The notes beneath the pieces are model-generated. The model saw only the letters and a program-made list of their open reading frames with translations. It was not told where the DNA came from and searched no databases. A stretch of 64,000 bases of DNA, taken from positions 62,001-126,000 of the forward strand of contig CACPCG010000002.1 in assembly GCA_902632305.1 (NCBI GenBank), in the 5' to 3' direction. Below, piece by piece: positions 18,409 through 28,822 of the stretch; position 1 is the stretch's first letter, and each line of letters opens with the position of its first letter. This DNA comes from an uncultured Gammaproteobacteria bacterium. Lineage in GTDB: Bacteria > Pseudomonadota > Gammaproteobacteria > GCA-002705445 > GCA-002716945. Position numbers and translations under genes: made by a program.

Positions 18409-19917
18409 ATGTGCGGAATCGTTGCAGTTAGTGGTGATGATGGAGTGATTCATGATATTTATGAATCCCTTACCGTCCTTCAACATAGAGGACAGGATGC
18501 ATCAGGCATACTTACCAATCATAATGGCAAAATTCTTTTAAGGAAATCTCTTGGACTGGTAAGGGATGGTTTTGAAAAAAAACATATAGATAGATTGAAA
18601 GGGTCTATAGGAATAGGCCATGTAAGATATCCCACAGCTGGGTTCGCTGAAAGTTCGGCAGAAGCCCAACCATTTTACGTAAACTCACCCTATGGAATAG
18701 GTTTGGCACACAATGGGAATTTAATTAATTCCTCAGAGCTTAAAGAAAATCTATTCAGCGAAGACCTTAGACACATTAATACACGGTCAGATTCTGAGAT
18801 TCTCTTAAATATATTTGCTCATGAATTACAGCTACATAGCAAAGAGTCTTTCACACCAGACGATGTTTTTTACGCAGTCGCAGGTGTTCATAGAAGAGTA
18901 AAAGGAGCTTATGCTGTAGTATCACTTATATCTGAAAGAGGAATCGTAGCTTTCAGGGATCCAAATGGGATAAGACCTTTATGTTTTGGGACAAGAGAGA
19001 AGAACGGTAAAATAGAGACCATGATCGCTTCTGAGTCTGTAGCATTGGATTCAGCAGGATTTACATTATCACGTGATGTGCTTCCCGGTGAGGCAATTTA
19101 TGTTGATATGAATGGTAAAATTCATACACGTTTATGCTCTGATAAAACCTCTTATTCACCTTGTATATTTGAATATGTTTATTTTGCAAGACCCGACACT
19201 ATAATTGATGGGATTTCGGTCTATTCAGCAAGAATGAAAATGGGGAAAAAACTTGCGACAAAGATAAAAAAGCAATGGGAAAGTCATGATATTGATGTTG
19301 TGATACCAATACCAGATACGAGCAGAATTTCTGCCCTAGAGCTCGCAATAGCTTTGGATGTTCCATACCGAGAAGGATTTATTAAGAACAGATACATAGG
19401 AAGAACTTTTATAATGCCTGAACAAACACAGCGAATAAAATCCGTTAGAAGAAAATTAAATGCTATAAGTACTGAATTTAAAAATAAAAATGTTCTATTA
19501 GTAGATGATTCAATAGTTCGTGGTACGACCTCAAAACAAATTATAGAGATGGCAAGAGAGGCTGGCGCAAAGAGAGTATACATGGCGTCTGCCGCGCCTC
19601 CTGTAAAATACCCAAATGTTTATGGAATTGATATGCCTGCGAGTGATGAGTTTGCAGCAGCTAATAAGAATTTAGACGAGATAACTAAACTTATAAATGC
19701 TGATAAACTTATCTATCAAGACTTAGATGATCTAGTAGAGGCAGTATGTAGTGATAAATCAACTATAAAAAAATTTGACTCTTCTTGTTTTGATGGAAAG
19801 TATATAACTGGTGATGTAACCGATGAATATCTAAAAGAGCTCGATGATTTGAGGAACAATAGCGCTAAAAAGTCATATGAGTCTACAGATTTGAGTGATG
19901 ATGTCATGGTTTATTAA
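18409..19917 (+). CDS. purF: Amidophosphoribosyltransferase
   Basis: Committed step of purine synthesis: PRPP plus glutamine gives phosphoribosylamine. Met1 is removed to expose Cys2 (MCGIVAVSG) as the glutaminase nucleophile, so no propeptide is present. [17 protein letters not shown] and the PRPP loop [15 protein letters not shown] are intact. 502 residues, as in the E. coli type. It starts three bases after cvpA. Confidence 0.97.
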   Translation: MCGIVAVSGDDGVIHDIYESLTVLQHRGQDASGILTNHNGKILLRKSLGLVRDGFEKKHIDRLKGSIGIGHVRYPTAGFAESSAEAQPFYVNSPYGIGLAHNGNLINSSELKENLFSEDLRHINTRSDSEILLNIFAHELQLHSKESFTPDDVFYAVAGVHRRVKGAYAVVSLISERGIVAFRDPNGIRPLCFGTREKNGKIETMIASESVALDSAGFTLSRDVLPGEAIYVDMNGKIHTRLCSDKTSYSPCIFEYVYFARPDTIIDGISVYSARMKMGKKLATKIKKQWESHDIDVVIPIPDTSRISALELAIALDVPYREGFIKNRYIGRTFIMPEQTQRIKSVRRKLNAISTEFKNKNVLLVDDSIVRGTTSKQIIEMAREAGAKRVYMASAAPPVKYPNVYGIDMPASDEFAAANKNLDEITKLINADKLIYQDLDDLVEAVCSDKSTIKKFDSSCFDGKYITGDVTDEYLKELDDLRNNSAKKSYESTDLSDDVMVY

Positions 19918-19919
19918 TT

Positions 19920-20519
19920 ATGTTGAGCATCAAGCAATACATAGAAAATACAAAAAAAAATATCAAGGAAAATCATCCAAAGGAAAATACAGATACCATC
20001 ATTATTATCTCAATTCATCTGCAGAAACTTTTTGTAGTCACAAAAAATGAAATAGATAAAATTTATGATGTATCTACCTCTAAGTTTGGCGAGGGAAATA
20101 AAAATGACTCATTTCAAACGCCTCTTGGACTCCATCATATTAAGGAGAAAATAGGTGATGATTTACCCATAAATACTATATTAAGGGGAAGAAAGATTGT
20201 TAATAATGGCTTAACATCAGATGACCTAGACAAGAAATGTCATGAGGATTTTAAAAATAAACATTTTAAAAACTTTGATGATGTAATTACATCTAGAATT
20301 TTGTGGCTTCAAGGATGTCAAATGGGAATTAATTTAGGTGGTGAAGTTGATACTTTTAAGAGATTCATTTATATCCACGGAACAATTCATGAAGATAAAA
20401 TAGGCCAGAAGGCTTCTCATGGATGCATACGTATGAAAAATGACGATGTTATTTCTCTGTATAATGATATTTGCGAGGGTACGTTGATTTATATAACAAA
20501 TGAGGGAATCATTGGATAA
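19920..20519 (+). CDS. YkuD-family L,D-peptidase without signal peptide
   Basis: The catalytic motif is IHG (His153) followed by SHGCIRM, with Cys169 as nucleophile: an intact YkuD active site. The N-terminus (MLSIKQYIENTKKNIKENHP) is hydrophilic with no export signal, unlike periplasmic L,D-transpeptidases. A cytosolic YkuD enzyme, ElsL of Acinetobacter, acts as an L,D-carboxypeptidase in peptidoglycan recycling, and this protein may do the same. The convergent neighbour is a MupP/Gph-type phosphatase, another possible recycling enzyme. 199 residues; the gene overlaps that neighbour by 11 bases. Confidence 0.8.
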   Translation: MLSIKQYIENTKKNIKENHPKENTDTIIIISIHLQKLFVVTKNEIDKIYDVSTSKFGEGNKNDSFQTPLGLHHIKEKIGDDLPINTILRGRKIVNNGLTSDDLDKKCHEDFKNKHFKNFDDVITSRILWLQGCQMGINLGGEVDTFKRFIYIHGTIHEDKIGQKASHGCIRMKNDDVISLYNDICEGTLIYITNEGIIG

Positions 20520-21162
20520 TTTTTATAATATCTAAAGGTTCTTTGAAAATATAGTCGGCATTCCAAGTTTCAATAACAGAACTATCTTTTATAAATCCAA
20601 AATCTGCTGCAGCTGTAAATACACCTGCAGATTTTCCTGCAGTTATATCTCTTTCATCATCGCCGAGATAAATTATATTTTCAGGATTTTCGTTTAATAG
20701 ACACATTGCTTTTATGAGCGATTCTGGAGACGGTTTGGGCTCATCTACCATGTTACCAGTGACAACACATGATGCTCTAGTATCTAGACCGAGCCCACTC
20801 ATTATTCTATTAACATATTTTGAGTGCTTATTTGTAACTACCCCCCATTTAATGGCTAGATTTTCTAAGTCAATAAGCAGTTGTTCCATACCTTTTGTGA
20901 GTGATGTTCTTTCGAAACAATTTTTAGAGTAATGATTTAAGAAGTCAGATCTCATAAGAGACGAGTCGATTGATCTACCATTGACTTCTGATGCGTATTC
21001 TATTATCCCAACCGCACCACGAGAAATGTGAAACTTGAGATTTTTACAATCAACTTGCTGTAAATTTCTCTCCGATAGTACAGCATTCAGAGAATTGCAC
21101 ATATCCTGGGATGTATCCGCGAGAGTGCCATCTAAATCAAAAAGTACGGTTTTAATTTTCAC
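20509..21162 (-). CDS. HAD phosphatase (Gph / MupP type)
   Basis: All HAD motifs are present: FDLDGTLAD (nucleophile Asp), VVTNK, KPSPESL and YLGDDERDITAG. The class is phosphoglycolate phosphatase. In Pseudomonas the gene next to ubiG and gyrA is MupP, which dephosphorylates MurNAc-6-phosphate in wall recycling; synteny favours that role, but sequence alone cannot separate it from Gph. The start is GTG at 21162. It overlaps ubiG by 11 bases and is co-oriented with it. Confidence 0.82.
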   Translation of the reverse strand: MKIKTVLFDLDGTLADTSQDMCNSLNAVLSERNLQQVDCKNLKFHISRGAVGIIEYASEVNGRSIDSSLMRSDFLNHYSKNCFERTSLTKGMEQLLIDLENLAIKWGVVTNKHSKYVNRIMSGLGLDTRASCVVTGNMVDEPKPSPESLIKAMCLLNENPENIIYLGDDERDITAGKSAGVFTAAADFGFIKDSSVIETWNADYIFKEPLDIIKIIQ

Positions 21163-21856
21163 GTTTGTTTAATTCTGCGGTCAAGAAATAATTAATCTCC
21201 GTAAAGGATGAGAGCTTAAAGCTTTGACTGAGTGGGTTAAATTTCACTCCGGTAATATCTATTGTTTTAAAACCATTATTTTCAAGTAGCGTATTGAGCT
21301 CAGAAGGCTTAATAAATTTTTCATAAGTATGTGTGTTTTTTGGCACCAAATGTAGAACATATTCAGCAATTATTTTTGCAAAAATAAATGACAAAATGTT
21401 CCTATTGATTGTAGAAAAGAAAACCTTACTATCTTTTTTGCAAACCTTTAAAAGATTCTTTATCAAATCATCTTGATTTGAAACATGCTCAATCATTTCA
21501 AAACAAATAACAAAATCATATTTTTTTTTATTAGTTTTAATGAATTCTTCTAAAGTATTTTTTTTATAATCAATTTTAAGTTTTTTTTCTTTAGCATGAT
21601 TTTTTGCTATCTTTATGGTTTCTCTTGAAGCATCTATGCCAGTTACATCTCCACCAGCTTCTGCCATAACTTCAGACAGAAGACCGCCACCACAACCTAT
21701 ATCCAGTATCTTTTTATTCTTAAAATCTGTGTATTCTTTGATATACTTCACTCTCACTGGTGTGAGGTTATGGAGTAGCTTGTATGGACCCCTTTTGTTC
21801 CACCACTCATGCGCATATTTATCAAAATTTTCAATCTCTTCTTTATTTGAGCTCAT
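21152..21856 (-). CDS. ubiG: Ubiquinone biosynthesis O-methyltransferase
   Basis: It performs the two O-methylations in ubiquinone synthesis. NFDKYAHEWWNKRGPYKLLH is the typical UbiG opening. The SAM-binding ILDIGCGGGLLSEVMA, GIDASRE and FEMIEHV follow. 234 residues. It sits between the HAD phosphatase and the mtaD-position gene, overlapping both, which is the conserved order upstream of gyrA. Its presence indicates a ubiquinone-based respiratory chain. Confidence 0.95.
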   Translation of the reverse strand: MSSNKEEIENFDKYAHEWWNKRGPYKLLHNLTPVRVKYIKEYTDFKNKKILDIGCGGGLLSEVMAEAGGDVTGIDASRETIKIAKNHAKEKKLKIDYKKNTLEEFIKTNKKKYDFVICFEMIEHVSNQDDLIKNLLKVCKKDSKVFFSTINRNILSFIFAKIIAEYVLHLVPKNTHTYEKFIKPSELNTLLENNGFKTIDITGVKFNPLSQSFKLSSFTEINYFLTAELNKREN

Positions 21857-23090
21857 GATTATTTTTTATTATCCATTTTTTTATTTTATCATATAACAAG
21901 TTCTCGTTTATTGTAATAAGTTTATAATCTTGCATAACTTGTCTTCCACCTATCCATACATTTCGAACACGTGTAGAATAATCAGAAAAACAAATTATAT
22001 CTTTAGCTTCATAGTTATCATAGATTTTTTTTTCTATTTTAAAAGATATCAAATCTGCATATTTACCAGGAGTTATTGACCCTATGTTTTCTTTCATGTT
22101 CAATGCTACCGCTGAATTTAAATTCATTTTTGAAAAAATATCTGAAATTAATTTATCTTTACTATGTGATTTATCTAATTTAATAATATTATTCTCGATA
22201 TTCCTAATCGGACTCAATGATTTATTGAAGGTTTCATTTCCAATGCATAATGATGTCCTTTGATCTATTGAGGAATTACGAATTTGTTTTGACCTAATTT
22301 CTGTTGAAATTATGTTATACTTTTTTTCTTTTGCCATATCAGTGAACAAATTATTACTATCAGTGCTTACGCAAGAATAACCACTATTAATGATATTATG
22401 TTTTTCAAGATTACTGATAATGGTGTTCAATTGTTTTTTTGAGGCACCAGACCCCTCTATAATCAACCTAATTGATAAATCAACCTCATTGACTATCGAT
22501 GAAATTTTTTTCAATATTTTTTCATCTACCATACTCTCAACAAATAATGCAATAAACATTGTAACATCAGGATAATTCTTATATTCATCATATATTTCAA
22601 GACACTTCTTTAAATACTCATTTTCGTCGGTTGCCCAGTTTGTTTTATGTGTTAAAATTGGCAATCCAAATGACAACCTAATTCCACACATCTGGTAAAT
22701 ATTTATAATTGACTTAGGAAATATAGAAACATCAGAATTTGTTGTGATGCCAGATTTCATCATCTTGACAAGGCATAAGCTCGTACTTAACTCCATATAT
22801 TCCTCGTCGTATAATTTATCGGAAAATATTTTATGATTTTTCTTCTTCTCCATTATGTAGTGTGTGAGATAATTTCCAGAAATATAATGTGAATTAATAA
22901 AACCAGGTAAAAATACATCTTGAGGGAAATTAACGATATATTCGGATTTGTATTTACCTTTTAGAGTTTTTTTATCTACGATATCGCGAATAATGTTTCC
23001 GCTGATTATAATTGCGCAATCTTTTACAAATTCGTCCTTCTCAGAGAGGTATACTAACCTTGGGCATATTATTTTATCCACATATTCCAT
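21843..23090 (-). CDS. Catalytically degenerate amidohydrolase (MtaD-position protein)
   Basis: By position (gph-ubiG-X-gyrA), length (~415 residues) and flanking motifs (N-terminal FLPGFINSH, C-terminal IGSITPGKYADLISF and VRNVWIGGRQVM) this is the homologue of MtaD/TrzA deaminases. Every metal ligand expected in that family is missing. The HxH near residue 68 reads HYI. The regions of PHAPYT, HxHE, the VH pair and the GTDG aspartate read ALFVESMV, IIEGSG, VSTDSN and IGNETF. It is long and open, so it is probably a retained non-enzymatic protein. The start at 23090 gives the canonical N-terminus; an upstream ATG at 23147 is possible. Confidence 0.75.
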   Translation of the reverse strand: MEYVDKIICPRLVYLSEKDEFVKDCAIIISGNIIRDIVDKKTLKGKYKSEYIVNFPQDVFLPGFINSHYISGNYLTHYIMEKKKNHKIFSDKLYDEEYMELSTSLCLVKMMKSGITTNSDVSIFPKSIINIYQMCGIRLSFGLPILTHKTNWATDENEYLKKCLEIYDEYKNYPDVTMFIALFVESMVDEKILKKISSIVNEVDLSIRLIIEGSGASKKQLNTIISNLEKHNIINSGYSCVSTDSNNLFTDMAKEKKYNIISTEIRSKQIRNSSIDQRTSLCIGNETFNKSLSPIRNIENNIIKLDKSHSKDKLISDIFSKMNLNSAVALNMKENIGSITPGKYADLISFKIEKKIYDNYEAKDIICFSDYSTRVRNVWIGGRQVMQDYKLITINENLLYDKIKKWIIKNNHELK

Positions 23091-23255
23091 TATGAGATTA
23101 TACGATTTTTTGAGAGATTTTTTTAAGAAAAATAAGCTATGTGTCAATATGAAGCTTAATTCAGCTAATTTTGGATAATTATATTTATTATCGTGTCTAT
23201 AAGGCGTTTATGTTAAAATTAAGATATTAATCTATTTAGAAACCTATAACCCAGT

Positions 23256-25793
23256 ATGTCAGAAAACAGACAAATACGTTTTGAGCAAGAGATGAGGCAA
23301 TCGTATCTAGATTACGCCATGAGTGTGATAGTAGGTCGTGCACTACCAGATGTTCGTGATGGATTGAAACCCGTTCACAGAAGAGTGCTTTATTCTATGT
23401 ATGAGCTTAATAACATGTGGAATAAATCGTACAAAAAATCTGCAAGAATTGTTGGTGACGTAATAGGTAAGTATCACCCACATGGTGATTCTGCTGTTTA
23501 TGACACCATAGTAAGGTTGGCACAACCATTTTCAATGAGACATCCACTTATTGATGGCCAGGGTAATTTTGGATCAATTGATGGAGATGCTCCTGCAGCA
23601 ATGAGATATACAGAAGTGAGAATGTCAAAGTTATCACAGGAGCTTTTACATGACATTGATAAAAGCACCGTTGATTTTTCACCCAACTATGATGGTTCTG
23701 AGATAGAACCAAGTGTATTGCCGACTAGACTCCCAAATTTACTAATTAATGGTTCGACTGGAATAGCTGTTGGAATGGCAACTAATATTCCACCACATAA
23801 CTTAAATGAGGTTATTGATGCAACAATAGCAATCATCGATGATCCAAATTTATCTCTTAATGAGAATATTGATGAACTTATCAAAAAAACAAAACTTCAG
23901 GGCCCAGATTTTCCAACATATGGTGAGATAAAAGATAATGGAGGAATTAAAGATGCGTTACTTACTGGAAGGGGTTCGTTTAAAATTAGGGCGACTCATG
24001 AGATTGAGATTAAAGATAATGATAAAACATCAATTGTATTCACAGAATTGCCATATCAAGTGAATAAGGCGCGCCTTATTGAAAATATCGCGCAACTGGT
24101 AAGAGACAAGAAAATCAACGAGATTAGTAATCTGAGAGATGAATCAGATAAAGATGGCATGAGATTAGTTATCGATTTGAAAAGAGGTGAACAACATGAA
24201 GTTGTTCTCGGCTCATTGTATAAGCATACAAACGCTCAAATTTCATATTCTGTGAATATGGTTTGTCTTGTTAATGGTGAACCTAGAACACTCGGATTCA
24301 CACAGATTGTAAATGAGTTTATTAATCATAGAAGAGATATAATTACGAAGAGAACATTGTATGAACTTAATAAATCTAAATCTAAAGCACATATCTTAGA
24401 GGGCTTGGGAATTGCTCTAATTAATGTGGATGAAATGATTAGTTTAATTAAGAAAGCAAAGAATGTTCAAGATGCTAAAAGTGCGCTTTTGAAAGCATCA
24501 TGGGAAATAAAAGAAATACAAAAATACATTGGTGTAGTAGATAAAGAGACAAAAGATTTTTTTCCTCAAAATCCAAATATTGGGCTTATTAAAAATAAGT
24601 ATAAATTATCTCCAGAACAAGCTCAGGCTATCCTCGAACTTAGATTACAAAAGTTAACCAATATGGAACAGGAAAAAATATTTTCTGATTATGAAGAGGA
24701 GATACAAGCCATTAAAAATTACATAAAGATACTCACTAAACCCTCAGAATTAGACAATGTTATGAAAACTGAGCTCGTAAGTGTTAAAGAAAATTATGGA
24801 GAAAAAAGACGCTCAGTAGTTTCAATTGATGAGGGAGAATTAAGGAAAGAAGATTTAATAAAGAAAGAGAAAGTCGTAGTTGTCCTCACAAAGGCAGACT
24901 ATGTAAAACGTTTACCATCTGATGATTTTAAGAGTCAAAAGAGAGGAGGTCGTGGAATCAATGCCACAAAATTTAAAGATGGAGATGAGACAAAATTAAT
25001 CTGTCAAGCTCACACACATGATACCATCTTATGCTTCTCAACTTTAGGAAAAGTATATGCAATAAGAGCATTTGATATACCGGATCCAAGTAGACAAGCC
25101 CGCGGTAGACCAATAAATAATGTAATTCCTCTAGCAAATGATGAATTTATTAGTACATTTGTTGTTTTAAACACAGTTGATGATAATGGCTTTTTGTTCA
25201 TGTCGACAAAAAAAGGAATGATTAATAAAATCCCTGTATCTCTATTCAAAAAAATAAGGTCAACAGGATTGAAGGCTATAGTTCTGAAACCTGGCGATGA
25301 ACTCCTTGGAGCACATTATACTTCCCCAGATGAAGAGGTCATGTTAGTGGCAGATAATGGTAAAGCAATAAGATTTCTTGAGTCAGATGTGAGAGAGCGT
25401 TTTAGAGGGACTTTAGGCGTGAAAGGAATGTCGCTCAGTAAAAACGGCAATCTTGTCTCAATATTAAAACCAAAAATTGGTGAAATAATTACCGTAACTG
25501 AAAATGGTTATGGAAACAGAGTATCAATCGAAAACTATAATGTACAGAAGAGAGGAGGTGTAGGCGTAATCTCTATTAAAGCCAGTAAAAGGAATGGTAA
25601 AGTTGTAGGCGCTGTTAATGTTTCACAAGATGACAAAATAATTATGATTACAAACAAAGGTAAAACAATTAAAATATCAGTTAGTGATATGCCTGTTATT
25701 GGAAGAAATACTCAAGGAGTTCGCGTACAAGTGTTACAAGATAATGAAAAATTAGTAGCAATTTCTACGGAGACTATCGTTACAAATGAGTAA
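23256..25793 (+). CDS. gyrA: DNA gyrase subunit A
   Basis: The breakage-reunion subunit of gyrase. The catalytic tyrosine is Tyr118 in [10 protein letters not shown]. The quinolone-determining region [14 protein letters not shown] is wild type, with Ser79 and Asp83 equivalent to E. coli Ser83/Asp87. C-terminal beta-pinwheel repeats include the GyrA box-like QKRGGRG near residue 566. 845 residues. The following gene overlaps it by eight bases, so serC, which usually lies between gyrA and pheA in this group, is absent here. Confidence 0.98.
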   Translation: MSENRQIRFEQEMRQSYLDYAMSVIVGRALPDVRDGLKPVHRRVLYSMYELNNMWNKSYKKSARIVGDVIGKYHPHGDSAVYDTIVRLAQPFSMRHPLIDGQGNFGSIDGDAPAAMRYTEVRMSKLSQELLHDIDKSTVDFSPNYDGSEIEPSVLPTRLPNLLINGSTGIAVGMATNIPPHNLNEVIDATIAIIDDPNLSLNENIDELIKKTKLQGPDFPTYGEIKDNGGIKDALLTGRGSFKIRATHEIEIKDNDKTSIVFTELPYQVNKARLIENIAQLVRDKKINEISNLRDESDKDGMRLVIDLKRGEQHEVVLGSLYKHTNAQISYSVNMVCLVNGEPRTLGFTQIVNEFINHRRDIITKRTLYELNKSKSKAHILEGLGIALINVDEMISLIKKAKNVQDAKSALLKASWEIKEIQKYIGVVDKETKDFFPQNPNIGLIKNKYKLSPEQAQAILELRLQKLTNMEQEKIFSDYEEEIQAIKNYIKILTKPSELDNVMKTELVSVKENYGEKRRSVVSIDEGELRKEDLIKKEKVVVVLTKADYVKRLPSDDFKSQKRGGRGINATKFKDGDETKLICQAHTHDTILCFSTLGKVYAIRAFDIPDPSRQARGRPINNVIPLANDEFISTFVVLNTVDDNGFLFMSTKKGMINKIPVSLFKKIRSTGLKAIVLKPGDELLGAHYTSPDEEVMLVADNGKAIRFLESDVRERFRGTLGVKGMSLSKNGNLVSILKPKIGEIITVTENGYGNRVSIENYNVQKRGGVGVISIKASKRNGKVVGAVNVSQDDKIIMITNKGKTIKISVSDMPVIGRNTQGVRVQVLQDNEKLVAISTETIVTNE

Positions 25794-26859
25794 GAAACTT
25801 AAACAAATTAGACAAAAAATAGATCAACTAGATAAAGAAATTATAAGACTTTTAAATTCTAGAGCAGATTTGGCTAAGCAAGTAAAGATAGAAAAGGATA
25901 ATCTAGGAGATTTAAATATCTTCAAGCCAGAGAGAGAGTCTCAAATTCTTCGTAATCTCCCAAATCAAAACAAAGGGCCACTCTCTGAGAATCATTTATA
26001 TATTATCTTTAGAGAGATAATGTCAGCGTGTTTGTCACTTGAAACAAAATTGTCAGTTACTTGTCTTGGTCCTGAGATGTCATATAGTCATTTAGCTCTT
26101 ATCCGCTATTTTGGTTCAGCAGTTAAGACTATATACTCCTCATCTATTAAGGATATATTTTCTGATGTGGATAATGTAAGAACAGATTATGGTATAGTCC
26201 CGATTGAAAACTCCAACCAGGGAAGTATAAAAGAAACACTAGATTATCTTATCTCTTCAGATGTTTCAATTTGCGGGGAAGTAAATTTAGGCGTTAAACA
26301 TTGTCTTTTGTCACACTCAAAGAAACTTTCTGGTATTAAAACTATATACGCTCATGAGCAGACATTTAGACAGTGTAGTAATTGGATTGAGAAAAATTTT
26401 CCTCATGTCAAGTTAAAGCCTGTCGGAAGTAATTCACTTGCTGTAAAAAAAGTAAATAAGCTTCCAAATTGCGCAGCAATAGCCAGTGAGTACTGCTCAT
26501 TGTTTTACTCTGTTCCGCTATTAAAAAGGAATATACAAGACTTCAGTGGGAATAGTACAAGATTCATTGTAATTGGCAAAAAATCAGTAGCATCCAGTGG
26601 GAAAGATAAAACAACAATTCTGATTTCACTTCATAATACGTCAGGATCTTTAGTGAAATTATTAAAACCTTTATCAGATAATCGGATAAGTATGTCTAAG
26701 ATTGAATCGATGCCAACTAAAGTTAATAATTGGGAGTATATGTTCGTGATTGACATTGATGGTCATAGTAGTGATAAAAAGTTAGGAAAAGCACTCACAG
26801 AAATTGAGAAGAATTGTATATTTTTCAAAAACCTTGGATCATACCCAGCTAATAGCTAA
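25786..26859 (+). CDS. pheA: Bifunctional chorismate mutase / prephenate dehydratase
   Basis: Makes phenylpyruvate from chorismate. Residues 1-~90 are an AroQ chorismate mutase ([20 protein letters not shown]). About 92-270 is the dehydratase ([25 protein letters not shown], and [10 protein letters not shown] with the catalytic Thr). The rest is an ACT domain for Phe feedback ([22 protein letters not shown]). 357 residues. The pheA stop is immediately followed by the hisC ATG. Confidence 0.96.
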   Translation: MSKKLKQIRQKIDQLDKEIIRLLNSRADLAKQVKIEKDNLGDLNIFKPERESQILRNLPNQNKGPLSENHLYIIFREIMSACLSLETKLSVTCLGPEMSYSHLALIRYFGSAVKTIYSSSIKDIFSDVDNVRTDYGIVPIENSNQGSIKETLDYLISSDVSICGEVNLGVKHCLLSHSKKLSGIKTIYAHEQTFRQCSNWIEKNFPHVKLKPVGSNSLAVKKVNKLPNCAAIASEYCSLFYSVPLLKRNIQDFSGNSTRFIVIGKKSVASSGKDKTTILISLHNTSGSLVKLLKPLSDNRISMSKIESMPTKVNNWEYMFVIDIDGHSSDKKLGKALTEIEKNCIFFKNLGSYPANS

Positions 26860-27972
26860 ATGAGTAAGAAAATATCCACAAGTAATTATAAGCCAGGTCT
26901 CGATATTGAGTTCGTGAAGGAGAAGTATCATCTCAAGGATGTCATAAAGCTCGCTTCAAATGAAAATCCATGCGGTCCATCAGAAATAGCAATTAAAGCA
27001 TTTGACAAGGAAATCAGGAGTCTGAATCGTTACCCTGATGGTAAATGTACACAACTAAAGAAACAACTTGTAAAGTCATTATCGAGAAGATTCGTGAAAC
27101 AAGATAATATTATCGTGGGTAATGGTTCTAGCGAAATCATAGAGTTAATAGGAAAAACATTTTTAAGTGCTAATGATGAGATTTTATTCAGCAAGCATTC
27201 ATTTATTGTCTATAAACTTGTAGCAAATTTTACTGGAAGTAAAGTTATAGAATCTAAGCTGATAACAAAACACGGAAAAGAATTCATGTCCTCTGATCTA
27301 GATGATATGTATAAAAAAATCACAAAAAAAACTAAAGTAATTTTTATCGCAAACCCCGCTAATCCTACAGGTGCGATTATATCAAATAAAAAAATAGATG
27401 ATTTTATATCAAAAGTATCTACTAAGATAATCATAGTTATTGATGAGGCTTACATTGAGTATGCCTGTGAGCGTGGACATAAATCTGCAATAAATCTTGT
27501 TAACAAGTTTAAGAACATTATTGTTACGCGTTCTTTCTCAAAAATCTATGCATTAGCTGGCACCAGAATTGGTTATGGCATAGCAAATAAAGATTTAATA
27601 TCAAAACTTAATAATAAGCGTCAGCCATTTAACGTAAACATGGTTGCTCAAGCGATGGCTAGGGCTTCACTCAAAGACCCTAAATTTTTGAAAAGAAGTC
27701 TAATTACATACAACTCAAGTAGACTATATCTTTATAAACAATTTGACAAGCTATCTCTAAAATATATTGATAGTTATGCTAATTTTATAACAATATATTT
27801 CGGAAAAAATGTAAAAAGGGTATTCAATGAATTATTAAAGAATGGAATTATTCTCCGGCCTTTAGAAAATTATGGATTACAGAACTATTTACGAATGACA
27901 ATAGGAAATAGTAGAGAATGCAGAAAATTTGTAAAGATATTAAAAAATATCCTCAGAGTTTCCGATGCTTAA
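26860..27972 (+). CDS. hisC: Histidinol-phosphate aminotransferase
   Basis: PLP aminotransferase acting on imidazole acetol phosphate, and often on aromatic keto acids too. KLASNENPCGPS near residue 29, the NPANPTG loop, DEAYIEYA and the PLP lysine in TRSFSKIYALAGTRIGYG are present. 370 residues. In this neighbourhood (pheA-hisC-tyrA) it probably also transaminates phenylpyruvate and 4-hydroxyphenylpyruvate; that is inference from context. Confidence 0.94.
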   Translation: MSKKISTSNYKPGLDIEFVKEKYHLKDVIKLASNENPCGPSEIAIKAFDKEIRSLNRYPDGKCTQLKKQLVKSLSRRFVKQDNIIVGNGSSEIIELIGKTFLSANDEILFSKHSFIVYKLVANFTGSKVIESKLITKHGKEFMSSDLDDMYKKITKKTKVIFIANPANPTGAIISNKKIDDFISKVSTKIIIVIDEAYIEYACERGHKSAINLVNKFKNIIVTRSFSKIYALAGTRIGYGIANKDLISKLNNKRQPFNVNMVAQAMARASLKDPKFLKRSLITYNSSRLYLYKQFDKLSLKYIDSYANFITIYFGKNVKRVFNELLKNGIILRPLENYGLQNYLRMTIGNSRECRKFVKILKNILRVSDA

Positions 27973-28822
27973 GAACGTATATATATTTGGGATTGGTATG
28001 ATGGGAGGCTCCATAGCAAAAGCATTAAAGAAATCTAAGCTTGCCAAGAAAATATACGCCACTGATATCAATCCAAAAGTATTAGAATATGCTAAAACAA
28101 AAAAAATTATAAATGATTTCGACTATAGAAGCTATGAGTTCCTAGGAGAAGCAGATTTAATTATCATTTCATCTCCAATGCTGGCATATGAGGGAATTTT
28201 TAAAATTATAGACAACTATTGTAAGGAAAAATGTATTGTTACTGATATTGGTAGTACAAAAAAAGATTGTATGAAAATTATTAAGAAGTATAGCTCTCTG
28301 AGTAAGCGGTTTATAGGATCACACCCACTCACAGGTAAAGAGAAAAGTACTATTAAAAATTCAGATGCTGACATATTTAATGACCAATATGTTCTCTTAT
28401 GCCCCTCGCTTAATTCCAGTAAAAATGCGGAGGTGGTAGTGAAAAACTTCTGGCGATCATTAGGTTGTAAAAGTCTTGTAATATCTGCATCTCATCATGA
28501 TCGCATCTTATCAAAGACAAGCCACCTCCCACATATCGTCTCTTATCTTTTGGTGAATATGATTTTGAAAGATCGTATTATTGATAATCTAGAATTTTAT
28601 ACTGGTGGTGGATTTAGAGACCTGGCAAGATTAGCTCAAAGCGATTCTAAAATGTGGTCGGATATAATTTCAACCAATAAAGTTAATCTTATAGCATCAA
28701 TTGATAAATTTATACTGGAGCTTACAAAATTTAAAAAAAATATTAATAATAGAAAAGCCAACGATATAGAAAAGTATATCAAGAGTCTCAAGTATCATCC
28801 AAAAAAACGTAAAAATGCCTAA
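27965..28822 (+). CDS. tyrA: Prephenate dehydrogenase
   Basis: Oxidative decarboxylation of prephenate to 4-hydroxyphenylpyruvate. A Rossmann fold starts at once (YIFGIGMMGGSIAKAL). SSPMLAYEGIF, VTDIGSTKKD, the GSHPLTGKEKS active-site segment and the SHLPHIVSYLL helix are canonical. 285 residues, without ACT domain or AroQ fusion. The gene overlaps both hisC and aroA by eight bases. In some pseudomonads tyrA and aroA are fused; here they are separate. Confidence 0.94.
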   Translation: MLKNVYIFGIGMMGGSIAKALKKSKLAKKIYATDINPKVLEYAKTKKIINDFDYRSYEFLGEADLIIISSPMLAYEGIFKIIDNYCKEKCIVTDIGSTKKDCMKIIKKYSSLSKRFIGSHPLTGKEKSTIKNSDADIFNDQYVLLCPSLNSSKNAEVVVKNFWRSLGCKSLVISASHHDRILSKTSHLPHIVSYLLVNMILKDRIIDNLEFYTGGGFRDLARLAQSDSKMWSDIISTNKVNLIASIDKFILELTKFKKNINNRKANDIEKYIKSLKYHPKKRKNA

